Part shown: piece after piece, positions 59,155-64,000 of the stretch
How positions within the stretch are numbered: the first letter of the stretch is position 1
Layout: each line of letters starts with the position of its first letter
From: Leisingera sp. S132
Lineage (GTDB): Bacteria > Pseudomonadota > Alphaproteobacteria > Rhodobacterales > Rhodobacteraceae
Reading direction: 5' to 3'
DNA length: 64,000 nt
NCBI RefSeq assembly: GCF_025144465.1
Contig: NZ_CP083553.1
Coordinates: 2,912,001-2,976,000, forward strand
Notes under the pieces: generated by a model
The model's database searches: none
What the model saw: only the letters and a program-made list of their open reading frames with translations
What the model was told of the DNA's origin: nothing
Program-made: the position numbers and the translations under genes

Positions 59155-59340
59155 GTCTCAGCCAAGACCCCGAACGGATGCGCCAGGCACCATCGCGAAG
59201 ACTGGCCATCACCCCGCAACCTGCTGAGAAGACTCGCGCGGCAGCGCATATTTTGACAACAAAAGCCCCGCTGCAGCGCATCTTCTAAAAAAATAGTTTT
59301 CACGGAAGCCTGCTTCCCCTAGCATGACTGGAACGATCAC

Positions 59341-59757
59341 ATGAGCCGGACTGCCGAGGCGATGCGCAAGAAACACGACACCTCCCTGCTGACCGAGGTT
59401 GAGCTGGAATTCATGACCGTGGTCTGGGACATGGGCGGCGGCACCGTGCGCGATATCCTGGCCGAGCTGAACAAGATGCAGGAACGCGCCTACACCTCGG
59501 TGGCCACAGTTCTCAAGATTATGGAACAGAAGGGCTTCCTGACCAGCGAGCGCAAGGACCGCTCCCTGGTGTACCGCCCCGCCGTTCCCAAGGCAGAGTA
59601 TCAGAAAACATCTCTGAAAAACCTTTCGAGCAAGCTTTTCAACGGCGCGCCCGCCGCATTGGTGGCGCGGCTGGTCGATGATGAGGATGTGACCGACGAG
59701 ATGCTCGAGGAGATGCGGGCGCTCTTGGAGGAAAGGCTGGGGGATAATGAACGCTGA
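59341..59757 (+). CDS. BlaI/MecI/CopY family winged-helix repressor
   Basis: A 138-residue repressor. Residues 15-85 hold the winged helix (LTEVELEFMTVVWDMGGGTVRDILAELN, then AYTSVATVLKIMEQKGFLTSERKDRSLVYRP), followed by a dimerisation helix region. Family members repress a target operon until a partner BlaR1-type protease inactivates them. The AT-rich upstream sequence (59280-59310) with TTGACA at 59253 is the likely promoter; no textbook BlaI box is evident. It overlaps the following M56 gene by 11 bases. Confidence 0.9.
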   Translation: MSRTAEAMRKKHDTSLLTEVELEFMTVVWDMGGGTVRDILAELNKMQERAYTSVATVLKIMEQKGFLTSERKDRSLVYRPAVPKAEYQKTSLKNLSSKLFNGAPAALVARLVDDEDVTDEMLEEMRALLEERLGDNER

Positions 59758-60889
59758 TGTTCTGCTGAATGCCTATATTGATCTGAATATCCTGCTGCTG
59801 GCGGGCACCCTCTTGTGGTTCGCCGCCCGCAGGGCGCTGGCGCGCAGCCCGCTGGGGCGCGCCTACCGGCCGCAATTGCGGCTGTTGAACGGGATGACGG
59901 TGCTGCTGGCGGCCTCGCCGCTGCTGATCCTGGCCTTTACGCGCTTTGTCATCGCCCACCCGCCGAATTTCTCCGACATGCTGGTTTCCCAGTATCTGCA
60001 GGGCAATGTCAGCATGAGCGCCGGCACTTTTGAGGCGACCCTGGGCCTGCGCGAGGATGCGGTGCGCGGCCTCACCAGCCTGCAGCCGGCCTGGGCGCAG
60101 ATGATTGCCGCGGGTTTTGCCGCCGGGGCGCTGATCTGCCTGGCGCATGTGGCGGTTTCCATCTTCCGGCTGCGCCAGAATCTGGCGGGCGCCTTTGTCT
60201 GGAAACGCATCGGCCGCGTGCAGCTGATGGTGTCTGACGACATCCGCGTGGCCTATTCCACCCGCGGGCTGCTGCTCCGCTATGTGGTGCTGCCCTCATC
60301 GCTTCTGAACGACACGTGCGACCTGCGCCTGACCATCGCACACGAGCTGCAGCATTTCCGCCAGCGCGACATCGAATGCGAGTTTCTGCTGGAGATGCTG
60401 CGCCCGCTGCTGTTCTGGAACCCCGCCTTTTACCTGTGGCGGCGCGAAGTGCGGCTGCTGCGTGAATTTGCCTGCGATCAGGCGCTGATGGCGCGGTCTT
60501 CTTTCGATGTGCGCGCCTATTGCGAATGCCTGATCCGCGCCTGCGCCCACGCAGCCCGCGGCCCGGCCCTGTTCATGCGCCGCAGCCCTGCGGTGGCGCT
60601 GGTCGACCGCCGCGAAACCCGCCGCGGCGCGTCGCTGCAACGGCGCATCATCGCAGTGACCGCGGTTCAGCCGCAGGGGCCGAACTCGCTCGGCTGGGGC
60701 GTCGTTTCACTGGCGATGGCCGGGGTGGTGCTGGCCACCGCGATGCTGCTGCAGCGCCCCAGCGACTGGAGCCACGACCGCATCATGCTGTCGACCATCG
60801 TCAACCTGGAGCGTATGGCAACCCGCAACAGCGCACCGGAGCTGGCTGTCAGCGCCTTGAACGGCGGCTTTGCAGTCCCTTCGCAATAG
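59747..60889 (+). CDS. BlaR1/MecR1-like M56 family membrane metallopeptidase
   Basis: A 380-residue membrane protein. Several hydrophobic segments flank an M56 zinc peptidase domain with the HELQH motif near residue 200 (LRLTIAHELQHFRQRDIECEF) and the third ligand region LREFACDQALM. A C-terminal segment (about residues 320-340) is hydrophobic, and the tail is short. No penicillin-binding sensor domain is present, unlike BlaR1/MecR1, so the signal it senses is unknown. Coupled to the repressor by an 11-base overlap. Confidence 0.87.
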   Translation: MNADVLLNAYIDLNILLLAGTLLWFAARRALARSPLGRAYRPQLRLLNGMTVLLAASPLLILAFTRFVIAHPPNFSDMLVSQYLQGNVSMSAGTFEATLGLREDAVRGLTSLQPAWAQMIAAGFAAGALICLAHVAVSIFRLRQNLAGAFVWKRIGRVQLMVSDDIRVAYSTRGLLLRYVVLPSSLLNDTCDLRLTIAHELQHFRQRDIECEFLLEMLRPLLFWNPAFYLWRREVRLLREFACDQALMARSSFDVRAYCECLIRACAHAARGPALFMRRSPAVALVDRRETRRGASLQRRIIAVTAVQPQGPNSLGWGVVSLAMAGVVLATAMLLQRPSDWSHDRIMLSTIVNLERMATRNSAPELAVSALNGGFAVPSQ

Positions 60890-61310
60890 GCTCTGAGCCA
60901 GCAGCTCACTTACAGTCTGCCACAGCGTTGGCCCGGCTTGCCCGCGGCACCCCAGCCCCGGGGCTCCAGTTGCAGCTGATTGGCCTGCGTTCGACTCACC
61001 AGGTATTCACACCATTTGGCCTCCGCTGATTTCAGCGGAACCTGTCATGGCGGGGCGCTCCCGCATGGAGACGCCGGAACGGGCGAAAACCTGCAGGGCG
61101 GGCCCAGCGGCATGAGCGGAGAAAGGACCAGCGGAATTTCAAGGCGGCAATGCGCCGGGCAAACGGGGCCGTTCCGGCAGCCAGGTGCCTGAAACACCCA
61201 GCCTTCATCGACAGCATGGAAGCCGGCTCCGGCCCGGCCTAGCACTAGGCCACGGCACGCGGAACACCGCGGCCGCAGGAAGACCCGAACCTTTAACTGG
61301 AGTGTCTCAC
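60890..61310. other. Intergenic region without a recognised gene
   Basis: These 421 bases hold only short open frames with no family resemblance. An 8-bp perfect palindrome TCCGCTGA-TT-TCAGCGGA (61022-61039) could be a terminator for the blaIR-like pair or an operator. The promoter of the EF-hand gene should lie at the right end, but I see no clear -35/-10. Confidence 0.4.
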
Positions 61311-61559
61311 ATGAAAACCTTCGCACTGACCGCTGCCGCTTTTGCGGCTTTGACCGCGTCACCGCTGGCGGCAATGGACGCCATCACCGAGGCCGATTCC
61401 GACGGCAATGGCACCTATTCGCTGGAAGAGCTGCAGGCGGCGTTTCCCGACCTGACAGAGGAAACCTTTGCAACCATCGACGCCAATGCCGACGGCGAGG
61501 CGGATCTGGCTGAGGTGAAGGCAGCGGAGGAAGCCGGTCTGCTGCCAACAGCCGGCTGA
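61311..61559 (+). CDS. Small periplasmic EF-hand protein
   Basis: An 82-residue protein with a signal peptide (MKTFALTAAAFAALTASPLAA, cleavage near LAA). Two EF-hand calcium loops follow: DSDGNGTYSLEE and DANADGEADLAE, each with the acidic residues at positions 1, 3, 5 and 12. Similar small EF-hand proteins are common in roseobacters and presumably bind calcium in the periplasm; no role is assigned. ATG 61311 is preceded by ACTGGAGTG. It is followed by a 12-bp hairpin. Confidence 0.85.
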   Translation: MKTFALTAAAFAALTASPLAAMDAITEADSDGNGTYSLEELQAAFPDLTEETFATIDANADGEADLAEVKAAEEAGLLPTAG

Positions 61560-61565
61560 TGCCGC

Positions 61566-61603
61566 GGCAAGGCGGCTCCCCCCCTTAAACCAGCCGCCTT
61601 GCC
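61566..61603 (+). terminator. Hairpin terminator of the EF-hand gene
   Basis: A perfect 12-bp stem GGCAAGGCGGCT/AGCCGCCTTGCC with a 14-base loop lies just after the EF-hand stop codon, followed by a T-rich stretch (ACTTGTGTTT). Confidence 0.8.
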
Positions 61604-61633
61604 ACTTGTGTTTCCCCCTGATGCCGAACGGTT

Positions 61634-61658
61634 CAAGGCCCTGCGCTGCAGGGCCTTG
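61634..61658 (-). terminator. Hairpin terminator of the nor accessory operon
   Basis: A perfect 11-bp stem CAAGGCCCTGC/GCAGGGCCTTG with a 3-base loop lies 18 bases beyond the stop of the last small membrane protein gene on the minus strand. It faces the EF-hand terminator in the same gap. Confidence 0.75.
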
Positions 61659-61676
61659 CTGCATGAAGACAAGCGG

Positions 61677-61901
61677 TCAGCCGCCGTCCGCCTGCCGCTT
61701 CAGCCGCTCGATATGGCGGGCAAAGACGAAGGTCAGGGGCAAGCCCAGCAACAGCCCACAGGCCACCGATTCATAAGGGGTCAGCACCCGCCAGCCGATC
61801 CAGCTGGCAATCAGCGAGGCAAAGAAGATGTTGACCGCAGCGGCCCCCGCCCCGAACGGGTAAAGCGCCGCCAGCAGCCGCCAGGAAGGCCGCGGTGTCA
61901 T
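61677..61901 (-). CDS. Small two-segment membrane protein in the nor operon
   Basis: A 74-residue protein with two hydrophobic segments (about residues 10-30 and 40-62) and a basic C-terminus (FARHIERLKRQADGG). ATG 61901 overlaps the stop of the preceding small gene (ATGA), which ties it to the norD operon. Its size and topology are NorF-like, but the sequence similarity is not clear enough for a name. It is probably involved in assembly or regulation of nitric oxide reductase. Confidence 0.7.
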   Translation of the reverse strand: MTPRPSWRLLAALYPFGAGAAAVNIFFASLIASWIGWRVLTPYESVACGLLLGLPLTFVFARHIERLKRQADGG

Positions 61902-62089
61902 CGCCGGCTCACCAGGTATTGGACAAACCCCAGGCTGACGATCAGGGCGATGGAGCCGATCAGGAACCAGAACTCCGCGGTTTCGGTCTGCGGCTGCGGG
62001 ATGGGCCGCTCGAAGGCGGCGGCAAAGGCGCTGGAGGGGGCCAGCAGGGGCAGGCACAAGGGAAGAGTATGAGAGAGGATGCGTTTCAT
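61898..62089 (-). CDS. Small exported single-span protein, NnrT-like
   Basis: A 63-residue protein with a signal peptide (MKRILSHTLPLCLPLLAPSSAFA) followed by FERPIPQPQTETAEFWFLIGSIALIVSLGFVQYLVSRR, which has one further membrane segment. The FERPxPQ and TAEFWF pattern recalls NnrT-type proteins near nor genes in Rhodobacterales; the name is tentative. The start is one base after the norD stop. It is coupled to the next gene by an ATGA overlap. Confidence 0.72.
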   Translation of the reverse strand: MKRILSHTLPLCLPLLAPSSAFAAAFERPIPQPQTETAEFWFLIGSIALIVSLGFVQYLVSRR

Positions 62090-62090
62090 C

Positions 62091-63971
62091 TCAGTGCTCC
62101 ATAGTCAGGGATTGATAGATTTCCGGCAGCGCGCGCGGCAGCCGGTCCGGGTCGGGCAGCAGGGTGAAGCCGGCGCGCCCGAAGATGCGGGCAAACCAGT
62201 CCTGCCCGTCGGCGTCGATCACCACGCCATGCACCGACTGGCCCAGGGCACGCGCCTCGCGCACCGCCATGCGGCTGTCCTCGATGCCGTGGACGCCTTC
62301 ATAGTGGTCCAGATCGTTGGGCTTGCCATCGGTCAGCACCAGGAGCAGGCGGCGTTCGGACCCCTCCTCGGCCAGCTGGGCAGAGGCATGGCGGATTGCC
62401 GCGCCAAGGCGGGTGTAGTGGCCGGGTTTGAAGCCGCCGATGCGGGCGGTGACCGCCTCGGACATCGGATCCTCGAAGCCTTTGGCGCGGGTCAGGAACA
62501 CCCGGTCGCGGCGCAGGGAGGAGAACCCCCAGATGCCCAGCCGGTCGCCCGCGGTGGCAATGCCGCCTGCCAGTGCCGCAAGGGACTCGCGGGCGGTCTC
62601 GATCACCGGGCGGTCGCCGACCGTGGCCTCAGTCGAGCGGGAGCAGTCCATCAGCACCGCCACGCTCAGGTCGCGGGCCATCGGGCGGCTGGCCTGCCAG
62701 ACCCGGTCGCTGCCCTGCTGGCCGCAGGCCAGATCGACATGGGATTTCACCACCGCTTCCAGATCCAGCTCATCGCCGTCCAGCTGCCGCGGCAGCATCA
62801 CCCGGCGCGGGTGCAGCGGCGCGAACTGGCGGCGCACGCGGGACACCAGCCGCGGGTCGGGCTGGAAGCTGTCCGCGGGCTTGCCTTCGGCTTCCAGCAC
62901 GCAGGTGTGGGCAGGCATGTGCCTGCCCAGCCGGTGATTCCATTCGGGATAGGTGAACTGCCCCGCCAGCCGTTCATGCTCGGCATCCTGCGGCGACAGA
63001 TCCAACGAGATCCGCAGCTTTGACGCCGCGCGCTTCATGTGCTGCGAGAGGGTGAGGTTGTCCTGATCCTCCGCCGCTTTCTGGGCGTTCTCGTTGTCGT
63101 CGTCATCCACCATCCGGTTGATGTTCAGGCTTTCGGCCCAGGACAGGATGGATTCGAACCGGTGGACGATGAAGCTGTCCTTGCGGGTGGTCTGATCCTG
63201 GTCCTGCCGGTTGGCCGTCTTGCGGGTGGAGACGGCCAGGCCAGGGGATTTCATTTCCTCATCCGCTGCGGGGGCTGCACCCCTACCCGCCTGCGGTGCA
63301 GCCAAGCGCAGCCAGAATGGCACCGGCTGAAACGTCCGGTAGCCGCGCGGCGCGGTGCAAGTGCACGACTCGGCAACCCGGCAGTCAGTGCCGATCTGAT
63401 CCAGCACCATCCGCTCGATCCGTGCCTCGAACCGCGGCAGGCCGTTGCGTTTGCGGGTCACCGCGGTATGGGCACAGAAGGCGCCATAGGCAGACCGCAG
63501 CCCGGGACAGGCGGCAAACACCCTGTCCGCGGCGCGGGCATTGGCGGCGATTTCCAGCTGATCAGCCTGATAGCGGTCCTCGTTGTGACCCGGCAATTCG
63601 ACCGAGGCAGCCATCGCGGCCAGCCACAGGTAGGCCTTGCGGTTCAGCCCGGGGCTGGGAAAGACAGCCATTTCCGGCGGCAGGCGCAGGCGCTCGCCGT
63701 CGAAACTGGCGGTATACACCATTTCCCGAGGGGTGCCGATACGGCGCAGCCGGTCCGGGCGATGGTCCGACAGCACCGCGGGCGCCGCCTGAATCTCCAC
63801 GCCCCCGGCCCCGCCCAGCGCCCGGAACAAGGCCGCCACGCTGGCGCGCATGTCCTCGAACCGGACGGTGTGTTCGGCCCCGTCCTCTGCGGCGCCGATC
63901 CGTGTGGCCATGCCATGCCACAGGTTGCCAACCGTTTCTTCGGGTTCCAGAAGGTCGAGAGCGTGGATCAT
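62091..63971 (-). CDS. norD: NorD, nitric oxide reductase activation protein with VWA domain
   Basis: A 626-residue cytoplasmic protein. The C-terminal third is a von Willebrand factor A domain with MIDAS motif LMDCSRSTEA (DxSxS) and later VLTDGKPNDLDHYEG. The N-terminal part (HALDLLEPEETVGNLWHG) matches NorD. NorD works with the AAA+ ATPase NorQ, probably to insert metal into the NorB subunit of cytochrome c-type nitric oxide reductase. ATG 63971 is chosen; an open frame continues to 63998 only through a TTG. norC and norB would lie beyond the right edge. Confidence 0.92.
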   Translation of the reverse strand: MIHALDLLEPEETVGNLWHGMATRIGAAEDGAEHTVRFEDMRASVAALFRALGGAGGVEIQAAPAVLSDHRPDRLRRIGTPREMVYTASFDGERLRLPPEMAVFPSPGLNRKAYLWLAAMAASVELPGHNEDRYQADQLEIAANARAADRVFAACPGLRSAYGAFCAHTAVTRKRNGLPRFEARIERMVLDQIGTDCRVAESCTCTAPRGYRTFQPVPFWLRLAAPQAGRGAAPAADEEMKSPGLAVSTRKTANRQDQDQTTRKDSFIVHRFESILSWAESLNINRMVDDDDNENAQKAAEDQDNLTLSQHMKRAASKLRISLDLSPQDAEHERLAGQFTYPEWNHRLGRHMPAHTCVLEAEGKPADSFQPDPRLVSRVRRQFAPLHPRRVMLPRQLDGDELDLEAVVKSHVDLACGQQGSDRVWQASRPMARDLSVAVLMDCSRSTEATVGDRPVIETARESLAALAGGIATAGDRLGIWGFSSLRRDRVFLTRAKGFEDPMSEAVTARIGGFKPGHYTRLGAAIRHASAQLAEEGSERRLLLVLTDGKPNDLDHYEGVHGIEDSRMAVREARALGQSVHGVVIDADGQDWFARIFGRAGFTLLPDPDRLPRALPEIYQSLTMEH

Positions 63972-63975
63972 GGCA

Positions 63976-64000
63976 TCACCCGTAGACGCTTGCGGCAAGG
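63976..64000 (-). CDS. norQ: Probable NorQ, C-terminal end only
   Basis: The frame reading LAASVYG followed by TGA (63976-63978) enters from the right edge and ends 4 bases before norD. A short Ala/Val/Gly tail like this is usual at the C-terminus of NorQ/CbbQ AAA+ proteins, and norQ precedes norD in related operons. Only seven complete codons are visible, so the call rests on context. Confidence 0.45.

Noticed and set aside
60980-61192. 70-codon open frame before the EF-hand gene
   Set aside because: Composition and lack of ribosome site suggest chance; left as intergenic.

Overview
The window is GC-rich chromosomal DNA, densely packed with genes on both strands. Gene content points to an alphaproteobacterium of the Rhodobacteraceae, most likely the marine Roseobacter group (Leisingera/Phaeobacter-like). 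The supporting features are a GlpSTPQUV-type glycerol ABC transporter, the tail of a nor operon, an ExoY-type exopolysaccharide locus and a TamA/TamB pair. This placement is inferred from protein families and codon bias; no rRNA or tRNA gene is present to confirm it.

Left part (1-21 kb), mostly housekeeping: ileS (cut by the left edge), a DUF2269/epimerase-DoxX pair, a truncated haemoglobin, a ycjX-GNAT-ycjF operon, truA, a NYN-domain protein, a GhrA-like dehydrogenase, gcvH, a glutamine-synthetase-family gene divergent from an IclR regulator, a GAPDH-family gene, a membrane protein with a small winged-helix protein, and tamA-tamB.

Centre (21-49 kb), the striking region: an exopolysaccharide locus with several glycosyltransferases, a WecG-type transferase, a Wzy/ligase-like polymerase, a Wzx-like flippase, a Wzz-like chain-length protein, a BY-kinase-like ATPase with a degenerate P-loop, and an ExoY-type priming transferase. 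Embedded in it is a run of seven tightly linked plus-strand genes (25776-42761), six junctions long, five of them ATGA overlaps. The run is: a PKS (KS-AT-KR-DH-ACP-TE), a family 2 glycosyltransferase, an NRPS-like protein (formyltransferase, half a condensation domain, an adenylation domain split by a luciferase-like monooxygenase, and a carrier domain), a phosphopantetheinyl transferase, an SGNH hydrolase, an SGNH/glycoside-hydrolase fusion, and a second family 2 glycosyltransferase. The adenylation pocket reads as glycine-like. The gene order suggests that a small polyketide-amino acid product is made together with, and perhaps attached to, a polysaccharide. That link is inference.

Right part (49-64 kb): a DgoK-like sugar-acid kinase, a TIGR03084-type protein, an RlmL-like RNA methyltransferase, a glycerol-type ABC transporter operon (glpV-S-T-P-Q-U) whose two ATPases carry complementary degenerate motifs, a BlaI/BlaR1-like pair with no beta-lactamase, an EF-hand protein, and the distal end of a nitric oxide reductase accessory operon (norQ tail, norD and two small membrane proteins).

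Most operon ends carry strong hairpins. Three of the convergent gaps hold related copies of one hairpin-forming intergenic repeat.
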